A stretch of DNA of 12,491 nucleotides from a bacterium UBA7470. Lineage in GTDB: Bacteria > Pseudomonadota > Gammaproteobacteria > Burkholderiales > Burkholderiaceae_C. Under the pieces are notes generated by a model, which saw nothing but the letters and a program-made list of their open reading frames with translations, made no database searches and was not told where the DNA came from. The stretch covers positions 2,617-15,107 of the forward strand of contig DLPA01000174.1 of NCBI GenBank assembly GCA_002479815.1, written 5' to 3'. A program made the position numbers and the translations under genes. Below are positions 6,183 through 12,491 of this stretch, in pieces; the first letter of the stretch is position 1, and each line of letters starts with the position of its first letter.

Positions 6183-7361
6183 ATGATCCGAACCATTCAG
6201 ATAGACGGTTTCAAGTCCGTTCATTCGCAAGAGTTGATGCTTGGCAGAGTGAATTGCTTCATCGGTGCCAACGGTGTGGGTAAAAGCAATGTGCTCGAAG
6301 CCATTGGGGTCCTCGGGGCCGCAGCCAATGGGGTCGTGGACGATGAAGCGCTGATGCGGCGTGGTGTGCGTGCAGGGCTGCCCAGGTTGTTCAAAAGTTC
6401 GTTTGCTTCAGAGCGCACACCTGCTCACATCGGGGTTTCAGCACAAGGCGAGCAGGCGCAGACTTATCGTGTTTCACTTCTCAATCCATTGGATGCGCCG
6501 GAGCCTGCCTGGACATACAAAACAGAGTTTTTGAGCGATGGTCAAAATGACATTGTTTCTGACGGTGTTCGCAACAAAAAAAATCTGAATCCGCAAGCTG
6601 GCTTGGCCGCATTGAAGTTGGTAGACGTGGCGTCTGATAACCCCGCTGCAAAATTGATGCAGTGTCTGCAAAATTACGCCATTTATTGCCCGAACACCCC
6701 CACATTGCGGGGTATCAGCCCTGATCTTCAAGCCCGTGATCCTGTGGGGTTGAGCGGTGGTCAATTGGCTGAGGGTTTTGAAGAAGTACAAAGGCGCTTT
6801 CTGGATGATTCCACAGGTGTGTTGGACGAAGTTCTTGAGTTGATTGATTGGGTGGCGGACGTTCAATCGACAAGCCACGGTGCAAGCTTGTTGTCGCCTA
6901 AGGTGCCCCGCACCAAAGTGATGCTCAAATTTACCGATCGATTCATGATGAAGAGCCGTAATGAGCTGACAGCTTATGACGCCAGTGAGGGGGCGCTGTA
7001 CGTTATCTTCTGCGCCGTGTTGTGTTTGTCTTCCAAATCGCCATCGTTGTTCGCAATTGACAACTTGGATCAGGCGCTCAATCCACGTCTGGTTTCAAGC
7101 TTGGTGCGCAGACTTTCGGGTTGGTTGCGCGCAGGTGGGCAAGACAGACAAATGCTGTTCACGGCACACAATCCTGCGGTCCTGGATGGCCTGGAGTTGA
7201 CCGATCCAGAGGTGCGGCTTTTTGTAGTCGAGCGCAACAGCAATGGCCTGACGTGTATTCGTCGCCTAGAAATGACACCAGAACTGACAGCGCTGAATCA
7301 AAGCTACCCACTGTCACGCCTTTGGATGATGGGCAATTTGGGGGCGGTTCCCAATGTCTGA
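6183..7361 (+). CDS. OLD/AAA_21-like ATPase, partner of the following TOPRIM-like protein
   Basis: 392-aa SMC/ABC-type ATPase. Walker A is GANGVGKS (28-35). A signature-like motif is YDASEGALYVI (265-274). The Walker B region is SLFAIDNLDQALNP (288-301), with D293 followed by N294 where DE is usual, and a histidine-switch motif is TAHN (327-330). Between Walker A and the signature is a ~230-residue insert without obvious coiled coil. This matches stand-alone AAA_21 ATPases of the OLD/RecF-like group, which act with a nuclease or toxin in defence. The start ATG is preceded by AGG (6173-6175) at 7 bases. The stop overlaps the TOPRIM gene by 8 bases, so the two are probably made together as a complex. 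GC is lower than in hsdR. By analogy with PARIS AriA it could sense phage proteins and hold or release its partner, but the family match is not proven here. Confidence 0.82.
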   Translation: MIRTIQIDGFKSVHSQELMLGRVNCFIGANGVGKSNVLEAIGVLGAAANGVVDDEALMRRGVRAGLPRLFKSSFASERTPAHIGVSAQGEQAQTYRVSLLNPLDAPEPAWTYKTEFLSDGQNDIVSDGVRNKKNLNPQAGLAALKLVDVASDNPAAKLMQCLQNYAIYCPNTPTLRGISPDLQARDPVGLSGGQLAEGFEEVQRRFLDDSTGVLDEVLELIDWVADVQSTSHGASLLSPKVPRTKVMLKFTDRFMMKSRNELTAYDASEGALYVIFCAVLCLSSKSPSLFAIDNLDQALNPRLVSSLVRRLSGWLRAGGQDRQMLFTAHNPAVLDGLELTDPEVRLFVVERNSNGLTCIRRLEMTPELTALNQSYPLSRLWMMGNLGAVPNV

Positions 7362-8046
7362 CTTGCGCATTGCCCTGGTGGCAGAGGGGCCAACAGATTA
7401 CGTGCTCATTGAAGCTGCTTTGAAAGCAGTTCTGGGGCCCAAAACTTTTGTTTTGAACCAATTGCAACCTGAGGCCACAAATCCTTCTTTTGGTAATGGA
7501 TGGGGCGGGGTATTGAAATGGTGTGTTGCTACCGCTGAGCGCTCAGTGGGGTCATTGGATGATGATCTGTTGCTGAAAGACTTTGATTTATTGATCCTCC
7601 ACTTAGACACGGACGTTGCGCATCAAGGTTATGCAAATTGTGGCCCGAGTGTCGTCGCCATGGCCGCCACATGGCCGGGCTTGCCTTGCAGTCAGCCTTG
7701 CCCACCTGTGACTCCAACATCAACAGCGTTGCAATTCGTTTTAGAGGGATGGCTCAAGCCAGCTGTGTTGGGGACTAAAACGGTTGTGTGTATCCCTGCT
7801 CAATCTACAGGAACGTGGCTGGCAGCTGCGGTGTTGCCACCCACCCATGCTCTTCTGCATCAGATGGAGTGCAATCCCTATGTCGAGGATGCCTTGTCCC
7901 GTTTGCCAAAGCTGGAACGTATAAAGAAAACCCCACGCGAATACCGCGCAAAAGCAAACACCGTTTCACAGCAGTGGGCGCAAGTGAAAGCGCTCTGTGG
8001 TCAAGCCGTGCATTTTGAGAGTGCTGTTCAAGCGGCCTTACGTTGA
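7354..8046 (+). CDS. Small TOPRIM-like protein, probable nuclease/effector partner of the ATPase
   Basis: 230-aa protein. The N-terminus RIALVAEGPTDYVLIEAAL (5-23) fits the first TOPRIM motif (catalytic E11, then G12 and D15). LLILHLDTDVA (79-89) fits the DxD motif (D85, D87). Between them is GNGWGGVLKWC (47-57), and later IPAQSTGTWLAAAVLP (147-162), perhaps a family-specific conserved patch. The C-terminal tail is basic (PKLERIKKTPREYRAK). TOPRIM folds occur in OLD nucleases, PARIS AriB (DUF4435) and stand-alone DUF4276-like proteins that pair with AAA ATPases. Which family this belongs to cannot be settled by eye. The ATG overlaps the ATPase stop by 8 bases, typical of toxin/sensor or ATPase/nuclease pairs. 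Predicted role: metal-dependent cutting of DNA or RNA, unleashed by the ATPase. Confidence 0.7.
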   Translation: MSDLRIALVAEGPTDYVLIEAALKAVLGPKTFVLNQLQPEATNPSFGNGWGGVLKWCVATAERSVGSLDDDLLLKDFDLLILHLDTDVAHQGYANCGPSVVAMAATWPGLPCSQPCPPVTPTSTALQFVLEGWLKPAVLGTKTVVCIPAQSTGTWLAAAVLPPTHALLHQMECNPYVEDALSRLPKLERIKKTPREYRAKANTVSQQWAQVKALCGQAVHFESAVQAALR

Positions 8047-8087
8047 TACCTGTCGCGTCCAACAGCCAAATTACAAAATCAATATAA

Positions 8088-8093
8088 AGAGGA
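8088..8093 (+). promoter_or_regulatory. Ribosome binding site of hsdR
   Basis: AGAGGA lies 7 bases before the GTG at 8101 in a 54-base gap. An in-frame TGA (8098-8100) directly precedes the GTG, so no start further upstream is possible, and the next in-frame ATG lies more than 200 codons inside the protein. This fixes GTG as the start and gives hsdR translation that does not depend on overlap with the gene before it. Confidence 0.75.
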
Positions 8094-8100
8094 CGACTGA

Positions 8101-11100
8101 GTGAGTACAGCACTGCGGCCCGAGCGGGCGACACAAAACCGCGTGATCGAGCGCATCACCCGGCCCGTGGTCCAAGGTGGCTTGGGCTACGCCTATTTGG
8201 GCGAGTGGAGCAAGCGCGAGGGTAACCGCTGCATTGAGCAAGGTTTGCTGCGTGCCAGCCTGCAAAAGCGGGGCTATTCAGACGCGCACATTTCACAAGC
8301 CTTGCACAAGCTGCAAGCGGCCAGCGACGTGACGGGCGTGACGCTGTACCAAGCCAACCTGCGCACCTACCAGCTGCTGCGCTACGGAGTGCCCGTACAG
8401 GTGGCCGCAGGGGCTGCGCACGAAACGGTGCATCTGATTGACTGGGTCAATCTTGATGCCAACGACTTTGGTCTGGCCGAAGAGGTGACCCTCAAGGGCG
8501 GGCACGAGCGCCGCCCAGACATCGTGCTGTACATCAACGGCATTGCGGTGGTGGTGCTGGAGCTCAAGCGCGGCTCGGTGGAGGTGGCAGAGGGCATTCG
8601 CCAGCTCATCACCAACCAGGAGGCCATCTTTAACCAAAGCTTTTTCAGCACGGTGCAGCTGACCCTGGCGGGCAACGATTCGCAGGGCTTGCGTTATGGC
8701 ACGGCGGGCACGCCCGAAAAGTTTTATGTGGAGTGGAAGCACCACACAGCGGGTGAGGTGGTGGCGGGCAGCTTGCTGGACGAACCACTGGCACAGCTGT
8801 GCGACAAGGCACGTCTGCTGGACCTGATGCGCAACTTTGTGGTGTTTGACGCTGGCCAAAAGAAAGTGCCGCGCTTGCACCAGTACGAAGGCGTGAAGGC
8901 CGCGCAAGAGCGCATCAAAAAACGCGAGGGTGGTGTCATTTGGCACACGCAGGGCAGTGGCAAAAGCATTTTGATGGTGCTGATTGCCAAGTGGTTGCTA
9001 GAGCATGACCCAGAAGCCCGCGTGCTGGTGGTGACCGACCGCGACGAGCTGGACAAGCAAATTGAAGGCGTGATGAAAAACGCTGGGGTGATTGGCGCTG
9101 ATTCGCCTTCGCCCCGCATCACCAGCCGCCGCGAACTGGTGGACATGCTGGCCCAGCCCGCGCCACGTTTGCTGTGCGCTTTGATTCACAAGTTTGATGC
9201 GGCAGACCTCAAGGGCGACCCGCCCCCTGTGAATGGGCGCTTTTATGTGTTTGTGGACGAATGCCACCGCACCCAAGGCGGTGACATGAACAAGCAGATG
9301 AAGCGCTGGCTGTCGCAAGCTGTGTTCATTGGCTTCACAGGCACACCGCTGCTGCGCAAAGACAAGCAAACCACGCGTGATGTGTTTGGCACCTACATCC
9401 ACACCTACAAGTTTCACCAAGCGGTGGAAGACAAGGTGGTGCTGGACCTGAAATACGAAGCCCGCACCGTGCCGCAACAGCTGACCAACAAAAAGGCGGT
9501 GGACGACTGGTTTGAAACCAAGACCCGTGGCCTGAACAATTACAAAAAGTCAGAGTTGCGTCGCCATTGGGCGACGATGGAAAAGTTGATGAGCGCGGGC
9601 GAGCGCAAGGGCCGCATCGTGGCCGACATCATTCACGACTTTGGTGTGAAGCCCCGCCTGGACAACAACCGGGGCGCGGCCATTTTGGTGGCGGCGTCCA
9701 TTTACGACGCTTGCCACTATTTGCGCTTGTTCAAGAACACGAGCTTTGGGGACTACTGCGGCATCATCACTTCGTACGAGCCGAACCACAACGCCATTTC
9801 ACGCGAACCCGCCAAGAGCGACGAGCGCTACAAGTTCGACACCTACACCCAGCATGTGCTGGCCAAAGACCAGACGACCAAGCAGTACGAAGACGAGATG
9901 AAGCGCCGCTTCATCGAAGAGCCCGCCATTTTGAAGCTGCTGATTGTGGTGAGTAAATTGCTGACGGGTTTTGATGCGCCCAGCTGCAGCTACATCTACC
10001 TGGACAACGAGCTGCGCGACCACAACCTGTTTCAGGCCATCTGCCGCACCAACCGCCTGGACGGTGAGGACAAAGACTACGGCCACATCGTGGACTACAA
10101 AGAGCTTTTCCAAAATGTGCAAAACGCGATTGCGGTCTACACGTCTGACGAACTGGACATTGATGAGGGCGATGGGTCTGACGGCAACGTGATCGTGAAA
10201 GACTGGCTCAAAGAGGGCAAAGAAAAGCTGGATGCCGCCCGCGAGGCGCTGAGCTATTTGTGTGCGCCCGTGTCTGCGCCCAAGCAAATTGAGCAGTTCA
10301 TTCACTATTTCTGTGGCCATGCCAGCGACCCAGAGGCGCTGAGCACAACCGAGCCAATGCGGATCAGTTTTTACAAGTCGGTGTCCACTTTTGTGAGGGC
10401 CTATGCCGATTTGGCGCAAAACTTGGCCGAAGCGGGCTATTCACCCGCCGATGCGCAAGCGTTGCAAAAAGAGGCTGATTTTTATGCCGAGGTGCGCGAG
10501 GCCATCAAAATGCACTCGGGCGAAGAATTTGACATCAAGCCTTACGAGGCAGACATGCGCCACTTGATCAACACCTACATTCAGGCCGATTCGGCTCAGG
10601 TGTTGGGCGATTTGGAAACGCTGTCGTTGACCGACTTGATCATCAAGACGGGCATTCACGATGCGATTGCGCAAAAGCTGAACGCCAAAGGCAAGATGTC
10701 GCGCGACTCGATAGCTGAGGGCATCATCAACAACGTGCGCAAAACGATCATTCGTGAACGGCTGACCGACCCGCGTTTTTACGATGAAATGTCCAAGCTC
10801 TTGGACGATTTGATCAAGCAAAAACGTGACGACACCGAGGCTTACGAAGAGTTCTTGCGTAACGCCGAGGTGTTGGTGAAGAAGCTGGCCAAAGGCCAGT
10901 CAGATGCTGGTGTGCCCCAAGCCTTGCAAGGCAACCGCGAAGCGACGGTGCTCTACAACAACCTGAACGGTATTTTGCAACCCGAAAACACGGGCTTGAT
11001 GGCGGCAGAGCCCACGCCCGAATATGGCGACGAGCGTTTGCAGCTGGCTTTAAGGCTCGATGCAGCCATTAAGTCGAACGCGCCTTCAGGCTGGAAGGGC

Positions 11101-11211
11101 GATGAGGTCAAGGAGCGGGTGGTGCTGAACACGATTCACAAGACGCTGGGCAAGACCCGTGATGCCACGCTGGCGGTCTTTGACATCGTGAAAAACCAAC
11201 CGGGCTATTGA
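8101..11211 (+). CDS. hsdR: HsdR, type I restriction endonuclease and DNA translocase subunit
   Basis: 1036-aa motor and nuclease subunit that translocates unmodified DNA using ATP and cuts when blocked. The N-terminal PD-(D/E)XK nuclease has D140 (RRPDIVLY), E154 and K156 (LELKRG), followed by EGIRQLITNQE. Superfamily 2 helicase motifs are: motif I TQGSGKS (K288), motif Ia VLVVTDRDELD, motif II DECH (386-389), motif III GFTGTPL, motif V LLTGFDAPSCSYIYLD, and motif VI QAICRTNR (645-652). The helical C-terminal region (about 700-1036) presumably binds the methylase core. Length and motif context resemble EcoR124I HsdR (1038 aa), which, with the HsdM tail, suggests a type IC-like system. The frame is full length and intact, so the restriction subunit looks functional. 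It is separated from hsdS by about 5.4 kb of other defence genes, unlike the usual compact operon. Its stop shares one base with the metallopeptidase ATG (TGATG). Confidence 0.97.
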   Translation: MSTALRPERATQNRVIERITRPVVQGGLGYAYLGEWSKREGNRCIEQGLLRASLQKRGYSDAHISQALHKLQAASDVTGVTLYQANLRTYQLLRYGVPVQVAAGAAHETVHLIDWVNLDANDFGLAEEVTLKGGHERRPDIVLYINGIAVVVLELKRGSVEVAEGIRQLITNQEAIFNQSFFSTVQLTLAGNDSQGLRYGTAGTPEKFYVEWKHHTAGEVVAGSLLDEPLAQLCDKARLLDLMRNFVVFDAGQKKVPRLHQYEGVKAAQERIKKREGGVIWHTQGSGKSILMVLIAKWLLEHDPEARVLVVTDRDELDKQIEGVMKNAGVIGADSPSPRITSRRELVDMLAQPAPRLLCALIHKFDAADLKGDPPPVNGRFYVFVDECHRTQGGDMNKQMKRWLSQAVFIGFTGTPLLRKDKQTTRDVFGTYIHTYKFHQAVEDKVVLDLKYEARTVPQQLTNKKAVDDWFETKTRGLNNYKKSELRRHWATMEKLMSAGERKGRIVADIIHDFGVKPRLDNNRGAAILVAASIYDACHYLRLFKNTSFGDYCGIITSYEPNHNAISREPAKSDERYKFDTYTQHVLAKDQTTKQYEDEMKRRFIEEPAILKLLIVVSKLLTGFDAPSCSYIYLDNELRDHNLFQAICRTNRLDGEDKDYGHIVDYKELFQNVQNAIAVYTSDELDIDEGDGSDGNVIVKDWLKEGKEKLDAAREALSYLCAPVSAPKQIEQFIHYFCGHASDPEALSTTEPMRISFYKSVSTFVRAYADLAQNLAEAGYSPADAQALQKEADFYAEVREAIKMHSGEEFDIKPYEADMRHLINTYIQADSAQVLGDLETLSLTDLIIKTGIHDAIAQKLNAKGKMSRDSIAEGIINNVRKTIIRERLTDPRFYDEMSKLLDDLIKQKRDDTEAYEEFLRNAEVLVKKLAKGQSDAGVPQALQGNREATVLYNNLNGILQPENTGLMAAEPTPEYGDERLQLALRLDAAIKSNAPSGWKGDEVKERVVLNTIHKTLGKTRDATLAVFDIVKNQPGY

Positions 11212-11924
11212 TGAGCGACGTGATTCAGCTGGGGGACATCACGATCTCGATGGCGTTCAAGGCCATCAAGAACGTGCACCTGACAGTGCACCCGCCTGAC
11301 GGACAGGTGTCACTGGTGGCCCCGCTGGGCACGCGGCCCGATGTGGCGCGGGCCTATGCCATCTCCAGGCTGGGCTGGATTCGCCAGCAACAGGCAGCGC
11401 TGTGTGCCCAGGCTCGTGAGACGCCGCGCCAGTATGTCGAGCGCGAAAGCCACTACCTGTGGGGTAGACGCTATTTGCTGCGGGTGGTGGAAAGCGAGGG
11501 CAAGCCGTTTGTAGCCTTGGACCACAAGCGCATCACGCTGACTGTGCGACCCGGCAGTGACGCGGCAAAGCGCGCCCAGGTTTTGCACGAATGGCACAAA
11601 GGTCTTTTGCATGCGGTGGTGCCGGGATTGTTGGCCCAATGGCAGCCTCGCTTGGGGGTTCAGGTGTCGGGCTACTTTTTGCAGCGCATGAAGACCCAAT
11701 GGGGCAGCTGCAATACGGTACTGGGCAATATCCGGCTCAACACTGAGTTGGTCAAAAAGCCCAAGGATTTGCTGGAATACGTGATCGTGCACGAGCTGGC
11801 CCACCTGCTGGAGCCCACCCACAGCGAGCGCTTTGTGGCGCTGCTGGACACGCACTACCCCACTTGGCGCGAGGCGAGGGCAGAGCTCAATGAGCTGCCC
11901 TTAGCCGCTACCGAGACGCGCTGA
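11211..11924 (+). CDS. YgjP/DUF45-type (M48-like) zinc metallopeptidase
   Basis: 237-aa predicted zinc metalloprotease, starting at ATG 11211 on the hsdR stop codon (TGATG); an in-frame TTG at 11208 adds one residue and is less likely. The family pattern is complete: an N-terminal strand-rich part (AIKNVHLTVHPPDGQVSLVAP), a central RMKTQWGSCNT motif and NIRLNTELVKKPKDLLEYVI, then the zinc site HELAH (H194, E195, H198) and LEPTHSERF with H204 as the probable third ligand. This domain is often encoded immediately after hsdR in type I loci. A role in proteolytic control of restriction or in defence has been suggested by association only; its substrate is unknown. Cytoplasmic: no signal peptide or membrane segment is visible. 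High GC, like hsdR, so it probably travels with the RM backbone. Confidence 0.9.
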   Translation: MSDVIQLGDITISMAFKAIKNVHLTVHPPDGQVSLVAPLGTRPDVARAYAISRLGWIRQQQAALCAQARETPRQYVERESHYLWGRRYLLRVVESEGKPFVALDHKRITLTVRPGSDAAKRAQVLHEWHKGLLHAVVPGLLAQWQPRLGVQVSGYFLQRMKTQWGSCNTVLGNIRLNTELVKKPKDLLEYVIVHELAHLLEPTHSERFVALLDTHYPTWREARAELNELPLAATETR

Positions 11925-11927
11925 ACC

Positions 11928-12491
11928 TCAAGCGGCCGCAGCCTCCACCTTCGGCTGTCCCAAGCTGCGCAGCACATCCCGCACCATCTGCGCCCGCGCT
12001 TTGGGGTCGGGCAGTTCGCGCTCGATGCGCAGTTTGTCGTTGCCCGCCAGCTTGATGTGCTTGTTCTTCTGGATCAGGCCAATAATGGCCATGGGGTCCA
12101 CGGGCGGGTTGGGTTTGAAGGTGATCTGAATCACGCCGGGGGCGGCATCGACCTTGATGACGCCATAAGGCTGGGTCAGCACGCGCAGGCGGTGCACGTC
12201 CACCAGGGTCTGCGCCTGCGCAGGCAGTTTGCCAAAGCGGTCCACGATTTCTTCGAGCAACGCGTCGATCTGGTCGCTGGTTTTGGCCGTGGCCAGTTTT
12301 TTGTAGAACGACAGGCGCAAGTGCACGTCGCCACAGTAATCATTGGGCAGCAACGCAGGGGCGTGCAGGTTGATGTCGGTGGTGGCCGACATGGGGCTGA
12401 GCAGGTCGGGTTCCTTGCCATTTTTGAGGCTGCGCACCGCTTCGGACAGCATCTCGTTGTAGAGCTGAAAGCCGATTTCCATCATGTTGCC
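11928..12491 (-). CDS. mfd: Mfd, transcription-repair coupling factor (C-terminal end only)
   Basis: The last 188 residues of the DNA translocase that removes stalled RNA polymerase and recruits UvrA to lesions. The frame runs off the right edge (GNMMEIGFQLYNEMLSEAV), so the start and the translocase motifs are outside. What is visible is the end of the RecG-like linker and the TRCF C-terminal domain: DINLHAPALLPNDYCGDVHLRLSFYKKLA in two parts, then EEIVDRFGKLPAQAQTLVDVHRLR, ending in an alanine-rich tail. This domain controls Mfd by occluding the UvrA-binding module. It is a housekeeping gene and likely marks the chromosomal edge of the island. It converges on the metallopeptidase gene, leaving only 3 bases between the stops. 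No terminator is visible in that junction. Confidence 0.95.
   Translation of the reverse strand, partial: GNMMEIGFQLYNEMLSEAVRSLKNGKEPDLLSPMSATTDINLHAPALLPNDYCGDVHLRLSFYKKLATAKTSDQIDALLEEIVDRFGKLPAQAQTLVDVHRLRVLTQPYGVIKVDAAPGVIQITFKPNPPVDPMAIIGLIQKNKHIKLAGNDKLRIERELPDPKARAQMVRDVLRSLGQPKVEAAAA

Noticed and set aside
5827..6186. Forward open frame of 119 codons spanning the gap before the ATPase gene
   Set aside because: No good start context or motif; the reverse frame over the same bases looks more protein-like.
6183..8046. Firm naming of the ATPase/TOPRIM pair as PARIS, Gabija or Septu
   Set aside because: No UvrD-like helicase (Gabija) or HNH protein (Septu) is present, and the TOPRIM protein could not be matched to DUF4435 (PARIS) without a profile search.
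8293..10821. Several reverse open frames opposite hsdR (for example 8293-8946, 8998-9477, 9799-10419)
   Set aside because: All mirror the high third-position GC of hsdR, and none shows a domain.
11932..11939. GCGGCCGC self-complementary octamer near the convergent stops, as a terminator
   Set aside because: Only eight bases with no loop and no T tract; it is part of the mfd coding sequence (alanine-rich tail).

Overview
The window looks like a defence island in a betaproteobacterium, most likely a Comamonadaceae-type Burkholderiales. This rests on the GC-rich backbone, codon use with many GCC/CTG/GTG codons, and the C-terminal sequence of Mfd at the right edge, which resembles Mfd of that group from memory. 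No database search was possible, so the taxon is an inference.

Layout, left to right: the 3' end of hsdM (type I methyltransferase); a DUF1016/YhcG-type PD-(D/E)XK nuclease gene; hsdS (specificity subunit); a CD-NTase with a C-terminal AGS-C domain; a two-TM SLATT effector gene; and an AlbA_2 (Schlafen-like) gene that appears to have lost its ATPase-like core. These six genes are all on + and each overlaps the next by 4 to 11 bases, so they read as one translationally coupled operon. Next comes a 315-base gap between + strand genes holding a likely small minus-strand gene (56 aa). Then follow an OLD/AAA_21-like ATPase gene overlapping a small TOPRIM-like gene, hsdR (type I restriction/translocase subunit, about EcoR124I size) with its own ribosome binding site, and a YgjP/DUF45 zinc metallopeptidase gene starting on the hsdR stop codon. 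The right edge is the 3' end of mfd on the minus strand, only 3 bases from the metallopeptidase stop.

Functionally there are three probable anti-phage layers. The first is a type I restriction-modification system (HsdM, HsdS, HsdR) with frequently associated accessory proteins (DUF1016 nuclease, AlbA_2 protein, metallopeptidase). The second is a minimal CBASS-like cyclase plus membrane effector cassette inserted between hsdS and the AlbA_2 gene. The third is an ATPase plus stand-alone TOPRIM pair, architecturally like PARIS or split OLD systems, inserted before hsdR. Base composition supports a mosaic: hand-counted 60-base lines give 24/60 G+C in the cyclase (2761-2820), 24/60 in the SLATT gene (4141-4200) and 28/60 in the ATPase (7021-7080), against 39/60 in the AlbA_2 gene (4801-4860) and 38/60 in hsdR (8341-8400).

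The most unusual points are the seamless packing of the cyclase/SLATT cassette into the RM operon (ATGA junctions and a GGTATGA sequence at both ends), an apparent in-frame internal deletion of the AlbA_2 protein, a perfect 14-bp-arm palindrome inside the DUF1016 gene, and the ATPase/TOPRIM pair with a non-canonical Walker B. No tRNA, rRNA, CRISPR array, transposase, integrase or convincing terminator was seen.
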